Source: Streptomyces pseudovenezuelae (lineage in GTDB: Bacteria; Actinomycetota; Actinomycetes; Streptomycetales; Streptomycetaceae). From it: a stretch of 64,000 nucleotides of DNA. The DNA lies in assembly GCF_001513955.1 (NCBI RefSeq), contig NZ_KQ948144.1, forward strand, positions 688,853-752,852. The letters are read 5' to 3'. The notes beneath the pieces were generated by a model, which was not told the DNA's origin, made no database searches, and was given only the letters and a program-made list of their open reading frames with translations. The translations under genes and the position numbers were made by a program. Numbering within the stretch: position 1 is the stretch's first letter; each line of letters begins with the position of its first letter. Below, one piece after another: positions 53,993-63,636 of the stretch.

Positions 53993-56274
53993 ACCGACTA
54001 CCGGCACGACGAGCAGCGAGGCGTCGGAGCGCGGGGCCGTCAGGAGGCGGCGGAGCGGCCGACGGGCCCCGGCAGGGCGTTCGGGCTAGGCTCACAGGGG
54101 TGAGGTGGCTGCGGACCTTCAGGGAGGTCGTGCGATCCGGGCTCACGATCGAGGAGACGCGGCTGGAGCCCCTGCTCGCGCTCCGCACGGCTGCGGGGGT
54201 GGCGATCGTCATCGGGCTGGCGCTGTGGCTGGTTTCCCCTGCGTACGCCGCGTCCGCCGCCCTCGGTGCCTACTCCGCGGGTGGGGCCACCTTCCAGCGG
54301 ACCTGGCGTCCGCGCAAGGTGATCGCGCTCGGTGCGGGCGCGGGTCTGGCACTCAGCACCTTCGTGGGCTATCTGACGGCGGGGCGCCTCGTGACGTTCC
54401 TCCCGCTGCTGGCCGTATGGGCCTTTGCCGCGGGGATGGCATGGGCCCTCGGCTCGACCGCCGGCATCGTCGCAGCGACGACGGTCGGCAGCATGCTGGT
54501 GACCATCACCCTGCCGACGAGCGTCGGACGAGCCCTGGAACACGCCGGGGTCATCGCGCTCGGAGGCGTGACGCAGGCCGTGCTGATCCTGCTGTTCCCG
54601 ATCCGCCGTTGGGGGGCGCATCGTGACGCGCTCGCCGACGCCCTGGCCGCCGTGGCGGACTACGCACGCCGGCTGCGGCAGGACCCGGCCGCCCCGTTCG
54701 ACCCGGTGCCCTTGATGACGGCCCGGGACGCGGCCGCCGTGACGCCTTCACAGGCCCGCACCCGTCCCCCCGTCCTCCACGGCCCCCGGGGCCTCGCCGA
54801 GCGCATTCTGCCGGTCCTCGCCGCGCTCGCCGACCCGGACGTCGGCGCCCCGGCGGAGGGACCCGAGCGGGACCGCGCGCGAGAGCTGCTCGGCACGGCC
54901 GCAGACGTACTGGACGCGGCAGCCCGTTCGATCCGCCGCGGCACTCCCGCCGAGGTGCCGCCCGGGAGCGCGGACGTCCTGCGCGTCGACGAGGAGCACG
55001 AAGTGCTGGAGGGGCCCGCCCGGCAGGCCGCCGAACGGCTCGTGGAACTGCTCGCCGAGGCGTTGGAGATCGCCGGGAGCGGCGGCGCGCGCGACAGGGC
55101 GCCTACGCCGTCCGGCACCGCGAGCGCCCACTTCCGGGTGCGCCCGACGATGTTCCGGTTGCTCCCGGTCGTCGTCCGGGCCGTCCGCCGTGAGCTCCGC
55201 CGGGACTCGCCCGTGTTCCGGCACGCCGTCCGCCTGGCGGCGGTGGCCACGCTCGGCTATCTCATCGCTTCCCGGCTGCCCGTGGGCCACGGCTACTGGG
55301 CGCCCATCGCCTCGGTGATGGTGATGCGGCCCGACTTCCACCGGACGTATGCGCGCGCGGTGGGCCGCTTCGCCGGGACCCTGGTGGGGGTGGCGCTCGC
55401 CACCGCGATGGTGCGGGCCCTGGGCCCGGACGCCCATGTGTTCGGCGCGCTGGCGGTCGTCTCGGTAGGCCTGTCGTACACGCTGAACCGTACCGGCTAC
55501 GCCTACTCCCAGTGCTTCACTGCCGCGTACGTCGTCTTCCTGCTCGGCATGGGCGGCCAGGCATGGGAGCAGACGGTCCCGGAGCGGGTGGTGCTCACCC
55601 TGCTCGGCGGGGCCTTGGCCATGCTGGCGTACGTGGTGTTCCCCGCATGGGAGACCCCCCGGCTGCCTGGCCGGCTCGCGGACTGGCTCGCAGCCGACGG
55701 CCGCTACGCGGCCGCAGTGCTCCGCAGCCACGCCGAACCGACCCGGGAGCATCTCGCCGACATGCGCAGGGCCCTGCTGGCCAGCAGGGAGGCACGTGCC
55801 GCCTGGCAGGAGGCGTACGACCAGGCAAAGCAGGAACCGGTCCGCCCCAGAGGTCTGACATCGCGCGAGGCGGAGCAGGCGCAGGACGCACTCGAGGAAC
55901 TCGACCGGGCGGCGATGCTCATGGAGAGCCATGTCCCACAGGCCGACAGCCGTTCCACCCCCGAGGCGGAGCGGGTCGCAGAGGCCTTGGAGGCGGACAC
56001 AGCGCAGGCGGCAGTCGACGTGCGGGAGCACAGGAATCCGGACTGGGGGCGAGTGGAGGAAGCGCTCGATGCGTGGGACGGAGCCGCATCCGGGGAGCGG
56101 AACCAGGTGCTACGGCGCGGGGCGGAACTACAGAAGCGGGCCCTGGAGGACCTCACGACAGCCGTGAGCCGCACACCCCTGGAACGGGACATCGGCTCCG
56201 CTCGCGAGGAGCAACGGGTGCGGGCGGCCGTGGCTGAAGGTGACGGATCGGGACCCGCGCACCGCTGTGGGTGA
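53989..56274 (+). CDS. FUSC-family (fusaric-acid-resistance-like) membrane transporter
   Basis: 761 residues. Two membrane blocks: about 55-195 (GVAIVIGLALWLVSPAYAASAALGAYSAG in part, repeated hydrophobic helices) and about 420-560 (LAAVATLGYLIASRLPVGHGYWAPIASVMVMRPDFHRTYARAVGRF in part, the FUSC_2 signature). A cytoplasmic linker lies between and a 200-residue charged helical tail follows. FUSC proteins export aromatic acids or hydrophobic toxins (AaeB, YccS). The start is set by the 4-base overlap with the preceding gene; an internal GTG near 54101 is possible. Confidence 0.85.
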   Translation: MNRLPARRAARRRSAGPSGGGGAADGPRQGVRARLTGVRWLRTFREVVRSGLTIEETRLEPLLALRTAAGVAIVIGLALWLVSPAYAASAALGAYSAGGATFQRTWRPRKVIALGAGAGLALSTFVGYLTAGRLVTFLPLLAVWAFAAGMAWALGSTAGIVAATTVGSMLVTITLPTSVGRALEHAGVIALGGVTQAVLILLFPIRRWGAHRDALADALAAVADYARRLRQDPAAPFDPVPLMTARDAAAVTPSQARTRPPVLHGPRGLAERILPVLAALADPDVGAPAEGPERDRARELLGTAADVLDAAARSIRRGTPAEVPPGSADVLRVDEEHEVLEGPARQAAERLVELLAEALEIAGSGGARDRAPTPSGTASAHFRVRPTMFRLLPVVVRAVRRELRRDSPVFRHAVRLAAVATLGYLIASRLPVGHGYWAPIASVMVMRPDFHRTYARAVGRFAGTLVGVALATAMVRALGPDAHVFGALAVVSVGLSYTLNRTGYAYSQCFTAAYVVFLLGMGGQAWEQTVPERVVLTLLGGALAMLAYVVFPAWETPRLPGRLADWLAADGRYAAAVLRSHAEPTREHLADMRRALLASREARAAWQEAYDQAKQEPVRPRGLTSREAEQAQDALEELDRAAMLMESHVPQADSRSTPEAERVAEALEADTAQAAVDVREHRNPDWGRVEEALDAWDGAASGERNQVLRRGAELQKRALEDLTTAVSRTPLERDIGSAREEQRVRAAVAEGDGSGPAHRCG

Positions 56275-56704
56275 CGGTTCAGGCCACGGGGAGCGCCGCA
56301 CCTCCTGGAGCGGCTAGTGGTCTCCCGACGGCGTCGAGCACCGCCATACGTACCGTGAGATGGGTTGCACTGGGGCGTCGAACTGCTCGGGCCTGGCAGG
56401 GCTGCTCTCCGGTTGGTGTGTCGGCATGCCAGGGGTGCCCCTGCCTGTCGCGCGGCGTGTGCGGGCGAACGGGGTGGACGAGCGGACCCCTCTTCGGGGT
56501 GGCAGCCTGAGGAAGCGGCGATGCGCGACATCACCGAGGCCTACCGGCGGCAGGACAGGCGTTATGAGGCAGCCCGACGCGATACGAACCGCAGGAACCT
56601 GCGGCCTTGCCGCAGCGGCGTGAAGGGATGGCGGGGCCCGTGCCGGGCCCGTTGCTGAGTGGCGGGCGCAGCGGGCCGGAGGACGTGAGCACTGGAGGTG
56701 TGCG
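56275..56704. other. Gap before the acetate-kinase-like gene; possible tiny ORF
   Basis: 430 bases without a recognised gene. A 45-codon frame, 56521-56658 (MRDITEAYRRQDRRYEAARRD at its start, GAGGAAG upstream), has plausible charged helix character but no known relatives that I can name. No RNA gene seen. Confidence 0.35.
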
Positions 56705-57847
56705 ATGAGTGCCGACCGCTCCCACGAGAGCTCTGGTGGTCATGTACTGGTCCTCGCAGCCGGCTCTTCGAGCCTGCACATCGCTCTGTTCGCGGCGGAC
56801 GGTGAAATGGTGGCGGCTCGAGACGCCTCGGAGTCCCCGGGGCCTGCTTCGGTGGTTGAACTGCGGAACTTCCTCAGTGAAGCGCCCGCTCCTGCGTCGG
56901 TCGGTCACCGAATCGTCCACAGCGGCCCGCACCTGCCCCGACATACGCTGATCGACGCACGCGTACGGGCTCTGCTGGCGGATGTCGCCGACCTCGCACC
57001 GCTGCACGTGACCCCTGCCCTGCCTGTCGTTGATGCCGCACGAGAACTCCTGCCTGACGTTCCTCATGTCGCCTGCTTCGACACTGTCTTTCACAAGGAC
57101 CTGCCAGCAGAGGCGCGCACGTACGCCGTGCCGGAGAGATGGCGAGCCGAATACGGGCTGCGCCGGTACGGCTTCCACGGGCTTTCCTACGCGTGGGCAC
57201 TGCAGAGGACGGCGCAGGCCCTGGACCGACCCGTCGGCAACTTGCAGGTCGTGCTGGTGCACCTGGGCGGCGGCTGCTCGGCCTGCGCCGTCCGGAACGG
57301 ACGCAGCGTGGACACCACCATGGGCCTTACGCCGCTGGAAGGCCTGGTGATGAGCCGGCGCAGCGGCAGCCTCGACCCCGGCGCCCTGCTGTGGCTGCAG
57401 CGGCGGCACGGTCTGAGCGCGGACGAATTGGATGCCGCACTCCACCGGCATTCCGGTCTGCTCGGCCTCTCCGGTACATCGGGAGACACCCGGGACCTGG
57501 TGCGTGCCCGCGCGGAGGGTGATGCCGCGGCCGCGTTGGCGCTGGCGACGTTCACACTCAGCTGCCGCAGGGGCATCGCCTCGATGGCCGCTTCGCTGGA
57601 CCGGCTGGACGCGCTGGTCTTCACCGGGGAGATCGGCGAAGACCAACCCGAGGTACGCGAAGAGATCTGCTCGGGCATGACTGTTCTCGGTATACGAGGC
57701 GGGCTACTCGTCCCCGAACTGGAAGATTTGATGCGGGAAGGCCTCCGACGCATCGATCAGGCGGGGAGCGGTGTCCCGGTCCTCGTGGTCGCAACCGGCG
57801 AGACACAGCAGATCGCCGCCGAGACGCGACGTGTGCTCGGCATGTGA
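56705..57847 (+). CDS. Acetate/propionate-kinase-like protein with altered active site
   Basis: 380 residues of the acetokinase family, which makes acetyl-phosphate or ATP. Kept: RIVHSGP (substrate Arg), FDTVFH, RYGFHGLSY (catalytic His) and TPLEGLVMSRRSG (Arg). Changed: the N-terminal phosphate loop is VLAAGSSSLHI instead of VLNCGSSSLKF, HLGNG is HLGGG, and FTGGIGEN is FTGEIGED. The fold is intact but kinase activity may be modified or lost. No phosphotransacetylase gene is adjacent, so it is not the housekeeping ackA-pta pair. Last gene of the island. Confidence 0.85.
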   Translation: MSADRSHESSGGHVLVLAAGSSSLHIALFAADGEMVAARDASESPGPASVVELRNFLSEAPAPASVGHRIVHSGPHLPRHTLIDARVRALLADVADLAPLHVTPALPVVDAARELLPDVPHVACFDTVFHKDLPAEARTYAVPERWRAEYGLRRYGFHGLSYAWALQRTAQALDRPVGNLQVVLVHLGGGCSACAVRNGRSVDTTMGLTPLEGLVMSRRSGSLDPGALLWLQRRHGLSADELDAALHRHSGLLGLSGTSGDTRDLVRARAEGDAAAALALATFTLSCRRGIASMAASLDRLDALVFTGEIGEDQPEVREEICSGMTVLGIRGGLLVPELEDLMREGLRRIDQAGSGVPVLVVATGETQQIAAETRRVLGM

Positions 57848-58594
57848 CTGGCCAGGACAACTGCCGGCACATCTGCCTGGCCCGCGCAAAGAACCGGCCT
57901 CCTGTGCCAGGACAACACGCGGGGAAGTGGAGACGTCTGGTCCTGTATGTCATCCCCCGTCCGGTCACGGGGCTTTAGGGCCACTGGCCCGTCAGCAGAG
58001 CTCCGTACCTCCCCTTCGAACGCCCTTGGGGCGCCCTGCGCCACCGACTGGCTCGCCGCCCTCGGCATCCCGGTGCTGGTCACACGAGGCTTCAGTTCGC
58101 AGTCGACATCGTTCGGGCGCGTACCGCCCGTGATCCGCGCCCCGCAGTCCTGCTGAAGGTCCCGATGTCATCGCCAGCCACATGCGCACTCAGCAACGCC
58201 TTGAGGTGATCGGCGCACGCCTTCCTCTGTCTGGCCTTCAAGGACTGAAGCGGGCGGCCTAACGGTTGGCCGCAATGGAACTCGGCTAGGCTCGGCGTTG
58301 CCGTTTGACCTATGGTCACTGCCATAGAGGCTCCGCCCCGGCGCCCGGGGCGGAGCCTCTGCGCGTTGGAAGCGGAATCCGCTGCGCGCGGGTTCGATTC
58401 CCGTTTTTGAGCTGGCGCGATCGTCCTCTATGCCTTCGGCGCGACCCTGTCGGGCCTCATTGAGGCCGAGTTGAGGCCGCAAGGACAGGAACAGACTGAC
58501 AAGGGCTGACTAGCCCAAACACGGATAACCGCATCTGAGCTGTGAAAACGTCAAGAATGAGCGTTGATCGGCAAGGACCGCCAAGATCCCCAAA
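57848..58594. other. Right part of the island, no intact gene
   Basis: About 750 bases without a supported gene. It holds a short palindrome (58310-58327), a strong hairpin (58326-58360), a tRNA T-arm-like stretch (58389-58403) and a run-up to the right attachment repeat. Composition is more AT-rich than the core, as on the left end. Confidence 0.6.
58326..58360. terminator. Perfect hairpin near the island's right end
   Basis: AGAGGCTCCGCCCC with GGGGCGGAGCCTCT, a 14-bp perfect stem with 7-base loop, directly adjoining the palindrome CTATGG-TCACTG-CCATAG (58310-58327). Confidence 0.7.
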
Positions 58595-58640
58595 GGACTC
58601 ATAATCCGTCGGCCGTGGGTTCGAGTCCCACCCGCCCCAC
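58595..58640 (+). repeat. Right attachment-site repeat (46 bp copy of tRNA 3' part)
   Basis: Identical to 38074-38119. It lacks the 5' half of the tRNA (acceptor, D arm, first anticodon-stem strand), so it is not a functional tRNA but the second attachment half-site of an element integrated in tRNA(CAT). Confidence 0.9.
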
Positions 58641-59617
58641 TGTGCACGTCCCTGAACTGCGGAAACGTCTCATCCAGGGTGCGGATTCAGGAGTTTGTGT
58701 CAACGGACGGAATCCGCTGCTCGTGACTTCAACTCTGGGGCCATAGGCGTTAGTTCGAATCGCTGTGACCTGCTCTGATGTGGTGGCCCGGGTGCAGGGC
58801 ACGCTTCCGTTGCCGACGTTTCCGAGGGATTGGACACCCGATTCTGGACGCTGGCTGGACGCGAGGAATCGCAAGTGGCGTCTGGTGATCTTCGGGTCGG
58901 CTTTCCGCCCGGGGTGGCTCGTCGCTGTGGCGGTCCGTCCGAGGGCGCGGTGGCCGAGCGCGGGGGAGTGTGCCGGGATAACGGCCCGTACTGGGAACGG
59001 CCCGGCGTGTCCTCGACTCATGCCGCGGCGTGCGTGCTCCTGTCGCGTTGGGACACGGCCGGGTAGTTCGACGACGGTGGGACACCTCCCCCCAGTAGCA
59101 GTGGGCCCTCACGCCCACCGGTGGCGGCTGCTGCTTCCTCATCAACCGCTGCAGCGGGCTCTGCCTCGCCGTCGACGAGGGCAGCACCGCCGACGGAGCC
59201 AGCATCGAGCCGGAGCCGAGGCTCGGCGACCTGCGATTCCCCTGAACCCGCCGCCACGCACCGCTGGGGGCCAGTGCGCTTCCACAGCCGGAGGGAGTGC
59301 ACCGGCCACTGACTTCGGACAAGAGGGCGGACGTCAAGGATGCGCGGCGCGCCGACGGCCGGACCGGTCACCTTGAAGGTGTCGTCGGCCTGGCTACGCC
59401 GGATGATCTCCGCCAGATGGACGTTCTTGCGGAATCCCTTGGGCTGAGGAATGTGGACGCCTCACGGTGGACCGGGACACCGCCGTGCATGCCGGCCGGC
59501 CGGCGTGCGAAGGCGATCGACTAGACCGTGAAACCGGGCTGGCCGACGTTCAGGACCGAGCCCTACGACGGCGGTTCGAGGTCCTGACTCGTCGACGCCG
59601 ACCGCTGCGAAGGGTTG
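58641..59617. other. Degraded region after the island
   Basis: About 980 bases without an intact gene. The first 85 bases are related to the sequence after the tRNA on the left. Near 59123-59238 the plus strand reads INRCSGLCLAVDEGSTADGA, similar to one repeat of a ricin-type lectin domain, with stop codons soon after. On the minus strand 59470-59280 a short frame (GFRKNVHLAEIIRRSQADD) looks like protein but has no start. Both are probably gene remains. Confidence 0.45.
59123..59240 (+). pseudogene. Possible ricin-type lectin repeat fragment
   Basis: Frame from 59123: INRCSGLCLAVDEGSTADGA resembles a beta-trefoil lectin repeat (pattern N-x-SG-x-CLxVxxGSTADG). No start codon, no signal peptide, stop at about 59244. 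A relic, if real. Confidence 0.35.
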
Positions 59618-60247
59618 TCATCCGGCTTCGCGGTGCGCTTTCGTGACAGCGCGGCCGGCCGGGGCGAACTTCGACAGGAAATCCCTGAGCTTCCGCTCCA
59701 GCTGTTCGGGGCCGTGGTGCTTGGGATCCAGCGCGGCCACGACGCCCAGTCCGTTCACGAAGGTGACCACCATGTCCACCAATGCCGCGACCCCGTGCTC
59801 CGGTCCCAGGAAACCGGCCACCACCGCCTCTTCGACGAGTACGCGCACGTCGTCGTGGAAGAGATCGTGTTCTTGACGAACCGACTCCGCGAGCAACGGA
59901 TCATCTGCCACGCGTCCCATGAAGGCGAGCCAGATCTGGAAGTCGATGCTCGAAGCCTCATCGACCGGCAGAGCCCGGAGAAGCAGACCCACCAGCCGGT
60001 CGAGCGCGTTGAGCTGATCGTTCCCGATGGGAAAGTGCTCTCGCTCGCGGCTGAAGGCGAGCCGATAGGCGAACAGGAGCATCTCGTCCCGGGTCTTGAA
60101 GTAGTGGGCGACCGAGCCGTAGGTCCATCCCGCTTCGGTGGCCACCGCACGGATCGATGCGGCGTTCACTCCGTCGCGTTGCACCACCGACCACAGTGCT
60201 CGGGCCAGGTCGGCTCGGCGTGCTTCATGGTCGACGATCTTCGGCAT
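59618..60247 (-). CDS. TetR/AcrR-family regulator, divergent to the P450 operon
   Basis: 209 residues: HTH at about 10-55 (ALWSVVQRDGVNAASIRAVATEAGWTYGSVAHYF in part) and a helical ligand domain with the C-terminal TetR_C6-like pattern (PVDEASSIDFQIWLAFMGRV). GGGAGGGGA precedes the ATG at 60247. It faces the P450-ferredoxin-reductase operon across 612 bases containing strong palindromes, so it is the likely repressor of that operon and perhaps the permease. Confidence 0.9.
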   Translation of the reverse strand: MPKIVDHEARRADLARALWSVVQRDGVNAASIRAVATEAGWTYGSVAHYFKTRDEMLLFAYRLAFSREREHFPIGNDQLNALDRLVGLLLRALPVDEASSIDFQIWLAFMGRVADDPLLAESVRQEHDLFHDDVRVLVEEAVVAGFLGPEHGVAALVDMVVTFVNGLGVVAALDPKHHGPEQLERKLRDFLSKFAPAGRAVTKAHREAG

Positions 60248-60859
60248 CGGTTCCCCTCCCGGCCAGTCATGCCCGCATAGTGATCCGCAACACGAAAAGC
60301 ACCCTCTGAGCTGGGACGATGACGCCCGGGAAGGATCTTCGTCAGCCCAGCAGGAAGGCACTTTGCGCGGTCAGCCTACCGGGCGCCCCTCACCGGATCG
60401 CCGTCCGGGCGACGTCGGTGCGGGCCTGTGACGGACAGGTAAAAACAGGCTCGACCGTACCGCACCGTCCCGGAACCCGCCCCGCCGGTCGACCGCCGGT
60501 CGAACGGATCCAAGTCGCCTGACCGGCAGGCGATTTGGCGACGGTGCAACCCCGTGACCCGGCCCGCGGGGCCGGCGTCACTCACGAGCCCGGCAGGCGG
60601 GCGGTCGTACACAGCAGCTCTGGGCCTCTGGACAACGCGAGGACCCCTGCCTTATATCTGACACTGTCAGAAAAACGGGCGTCCACCCCGCCCCGCTGCC
60701 GACGCGGACCCACAAAGCCGCAGGCAGAGCTTCTATGAATCGCCGATCCCGTCTCCATGTGGACTTCCTGCAGGGCGTTGCGGCGACCGCCGAAAGTCAC
60801 CACGCCGTTGCGTACGACGCCACGCGTCGCTCGTCGGCACCAGGTCGAAAGGACATGCC
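60248..60859. promoter_or_regulatory. Divergent regulatory region, TetR / P450 operon
   Basis: 612 bases without a gene. Contains a perfect 15-bp palindrome TCTGACACTGTCAGA (60657-60671), a TetR-operator-like site about 190 bases before the P450; a 19-bp inverted repeat TCGCCTG-n5-CAGGCGA (60515-60533); and CCTGT-n5-ACAGG (60426-60440). The sequence around the first, TTATATCTGACA, is unusually AT-rich for this genome and may include the -10. Confidence 0.65.
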
Positions 60860-62044
60860 ATGGCCTTCACTCTCGCGACCGTCGCACCCGCGGAGGAGAA
60901 GCACCTGCGAGGCCGAGATCCATGGCGCTCCATACCCACCGGCGCGGACGTCGTGAGGACGGCCGCCGGCTTCGAGTTCGTCACCTACGACAGTTGCGTC
61001 GCCCTATTGCGGCACACCGGTCTCGGAACGGGTCTCAGGGAACTTTTCGAGTCCGTCGGCGTGACCGACGAGGTGATGATTCGCAACGCCGAGACCAGCG
61101 TCAACGGAGCCGAAGGGCCGGACCACATGCGTCTGCGGGCCGCCATCGGCTCCTTCCTCACCCCGTCGCGGATCGAAGGGCTCCGGTCGGAGGTCCGCGT
61201 GATGATCGAGGACCTCCTTGACCGGGCCGGCGCGGCGGGCGACTTCGACATCGTGGAGAGCGTGCTGCGCCACATCCCGGCCCGGTTCTTCGCCCTCCTG
61301 CTGGGCGTCCCGCTGAGCGACAGCGACTTCATCACCTACGTCTCCGACTCGGTCGTGAAGGTGTTCTCCATGGACCCGGACACCAGGGACGAGGTGGAGG
61401 CGGCGCAGCGGGAGTCGGACGACTGGGTCGAGAAGATCGTCGCCGACGGACGTGAGGACGCGGACAACCTCATCGGCCACCTCCTCAGGCAACAGCAGGC
61501 GGGTTCCCTGACCCTGGACGAGGTCCGCAACGCGATCAGCATCATGCTGGCCGCGAGCACCGAGACGACTCAGGGGCTGATGGTCCACATCGTCGCGGCC
61601 TTCGCGGACCATCCCGACCAGTGGGACCTCGTGCGCGCGGACCCGTCGCTGGTGCCCGGTGCTGTCATCGAGGTCGCCCGATGGAATCCCGCGTCGATTC
61701 CGACGTTCCGGGTCGCGCTCGAGGACGTCGACATCGACGGGATCCGCATCCCGCAGGGCGCGCACGCCTTCGCGGTGGTGATGGCGGCCAACCGCGACCC
61801 GAAGGTCTTCGCCGCCGCCGATGCCTTCGACGTGACACGCAAGGCCCCACGCCCTCCGCTGAACTGGAGCGTGGGCCGCCACTTCTGCATGGGCCGGATG
61901 GCCGCCGTCATGGAGTGCGAGGAACTGATCCGGGCGATGTCCTCCCGCTGGCGCCGGATCGAGCGCGTACCGCTGCCGACCGTACGCGAACCCGAGTTCT
62001 TCGCAGAGTTGGGGCCGCTCCGCGTCCGTGTCACGCCTGCCTGA
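60860..62044 (+). CDS. Cytochrome P450
   Basis: 394 residues. I-helix oxygen-activation motif MLAASTETTQG, heme-ligand loop NWSVGRHFCMGRMA (Cys ligand) and K-helix region near EVARWNPASIPTFR. The usual Phe of the heme loop (FGxGxHxC) is replaced by Trp-Ser (NWSVGRHFC). AAAGGA lies 7 bases before the ATG. Downstream are its ferredoxin and ferredoxin reductase, so the operon encodes a complete class I system. Substrate unknown; the following permease suggests uptake and oxidation of an amine or amino-acid-like compound (inference). Confidence 0.93.
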   Translation: MAFTLATVAPAEEKHLRGRDPWRSIPTGADVVRTAAGFEFVTYDSCVALLRHTGLGTGLRELFESVGVTDEVMIRNAETSVNGAEGPDHMRLRAAIGSFLTPSRIEGLRSEVRVMIEDLLDRAGAAGDFDIVESVLRHIPARFFALLLGVPLSDSDFITYVSDSVVKVFSMDPDTRDEVEAAQRESDDWVEKIVADGREDADNLIGHLLRQQQAGSLTLDEVRNAISIMLAASTETTQGLMVHIVAAFADHPDQWDLVRADPSLVPGAVIEVARWNPASIPTFRVALEDVDIDGIRIPQGAHAFAVVMAANRDPKVFAAADAFDVTRKAPRPPLNWSVGRHFCMGRMAAVMECEELIRAMSSRWRRIERVPLPTVREPEFFAELGPLRVRVTPA

Positions 62045-62091
62045 TCGCACAGTCCACCCCGGACACACCTGGAACTAAACGGAGCGCGACC

Positions 62092-62292
62092 ATGAAGAAG
62101 ATCGACGTGAACTCTCCCGTCTGCATCGGAGCGGGAATGTGCACCGCCGCCGCCCCGGCCGTCTTCGACCTCGGAGCGGACGGGCTCGTCGTACTGAACG
62201 ACCCCTCGGGTGATGTCCCCGACGACGCGGTGGAAAGCGTCGACAGTGCCATCGCCGTGTGCCCGGCCCAGGCGATCGGGTGGCGGGAGTGA
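62092..62292 (+). CDS. [3Fe-4S]-type ferredoxin for the P450
   Basis: 66 residues. Cysteines are spaced CIGAGMC then CPAQAIGW near the end: C-x5-C ... CP, the pattern of [3Fe-4S] P450 ferredoxins (as in SuaB/SubB), with the fourth ligand missing. It carries electrons from the FAD reductase to the P450. The stop overlaps the reductase start (GTGA). Confidence 0.93.
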   Translation: MKKIDVNSPVCIGAGMCTAAAPAVFDLGADGLVVLNDPSGDVPDDAVESVDSAIAVCPAQAIGWRE

Positions 62293-63491
62293 GCCCCGGA
62301 GCCAGAGCGCGGCGTGTCTGCGTCATCGGCGCCGGCGCCGCCGGCCTGGCTTGTGCCGAGCGTCTTCGCGCGCTCAGCGCCGACGTGTCGATCACCGTGG
62401 TCGATGCCGACGCCGATCAGCCCTACAACCGCCCACCCCTGTCGAAGGACGTCCTCAGCGGGCGCGTCGGCGCCACGGAAGCCCGTTTGCGCAGCGATGA
62501 GCAACTGGCCGAACTGCGCATCGATCTGCGCGCGGGGACACCCGTCGAGCAGGTGGACACGACGACGCGGACAGTGGTGACGAAGGACGAGCCGGTCCCG
62601 TACGACGACCTGGTACTCGCACCCGGCTGCACACCGGTCACTCCCTGGCACGAGAGTGCCCCGTGGATCCGCACGCTGCACTCACTCGCTGATGTGCGCG
62701 TGCTCCGTGACGACCTTGTCCTCCCCAGCAGGGTCGTCATCGTCGGAGGCGGCCTGATCGGGCTCGAAGCAGCCGCGGTCCTGCGCGGGCTCGGCCACGG
62801 TGTCGTGGTGGTCGAAGCCGGGGAGGGTCCGCTTCAGCGCATTGTCGGCCCCCAGGTCGCCGCGTGGATGGAGGGCCGCCATCGCAAAGAGGGCGTGGAG
62901 TTCGAACTGGGGCGCCGGGTCGTGGCGGTCTCCGGAAGCGCCCACGCCGGCGTGGTCACGCTCGACGACGGCCGCCGGGTGGACGGCGACGTCGTGGTCT
63001 GCGCCGTCGGGGTCCGCCCTGCCACACAGTGGCTCGTGGGCAGCGGTGTCGAGCTGGGCAGCAGGGGGGAGATTCTTGCCGACGAGCGTCTCAGGACGAC
63101 GGCCCCCGATGTGTGGGCGGCCGGCGACGCGGTGTCCTGGCCCAGTGCCTCGGCAGAACGCCGTCTGCGCGTCGAGCACTGGACCTGCGCCAGGGAGCAG
63201 GGCCGCCATGTCGCGGAGCAACTGCTGGCCGCGGATGCGGCGCAGACCGCGGCCTTCGACACGGTCCCGTACTTCTGGTCGTCCCAATACGGCGCCCTGC
63301 TTCAAGGGGCCGGTTCCTTCCACGGTGACGAAGTGATCGTCGATGGGCCGTCCACATCGCTGGACAGCCTGGTCGCGCGCTACCTCACCGGCGGGAGACT
63401 CACCGGCGTCCTCACGGTCGGCAGTCCTCGAACCTTCCAGGAACTCAGGTCCCGACTGCCCGGTGGACGGCCGACCACCGCCGCCACCTGA
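62289..63491 (+). CDS. FAD-dependent ferredoxin reductase
   Basis: 400 residues of the putidaredoxin-reductase type: FAD loop CVIGAGAAGLACAERL, PYNRPPLSKDVLSG, NAD loop VIVGGGLIGLEAAAVL, and VWAAGDAVSW, then the C-terminal reductase domain (YFWSSQYGALLQGAG). Start GTG 62289 is set by the 4-base overlap with the ferredoxin stop. Third gene of the P450 operon. A paralogue of the same family lies at 27206. Confidence 0.93.
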   Translation: MSPGARARRVCVIGAGAAGLACAERLRALSADVSITVVDADADQPYNRPPLSKDVLSGRVGATEARLRSDEQLAELRIDLRAGTPVEQVDTTTRTVVTKDEPVPYDDLVLAPGCTPVTPWHESAPWIRTLHSLADVRVLRDDLVLPSRVVIVGGGLIGLEAAAVLRGLGHGVVVVEAGEGPLQRIVGPQVAAWMEGRHRKEGVEFELGRRVVAVSGSAHAGVVTLDDGRRVDGDVVVCAVGVRPATQWLVGSGVELGSRGEILADERLRTTAPDVWAAGDAVSWPSASAERRLRVEHWTCAREQGRHVAEQLLAADAAQTAAFDTVPYFWSSQYGALLQGAGSFHGDEVIVDGPSTSLDSLVARYLTGGRLTGVLTVGSPRTFQELRSRLPGGRPTTAAT

Positions 63492-63636
63492 TCCCCGAAT
63501 CCTGAGACGGTTCGCCGCCTCTAGGCCACGGCACCCGCCCCGTGTGATCCATCCCGCCAAATAGCCCCCATACACCGATTTACAGCTGATACCTGATAAA
63601 TGAGTCATGGGGGTTTTCGTCCCCGAGAGGAACACG

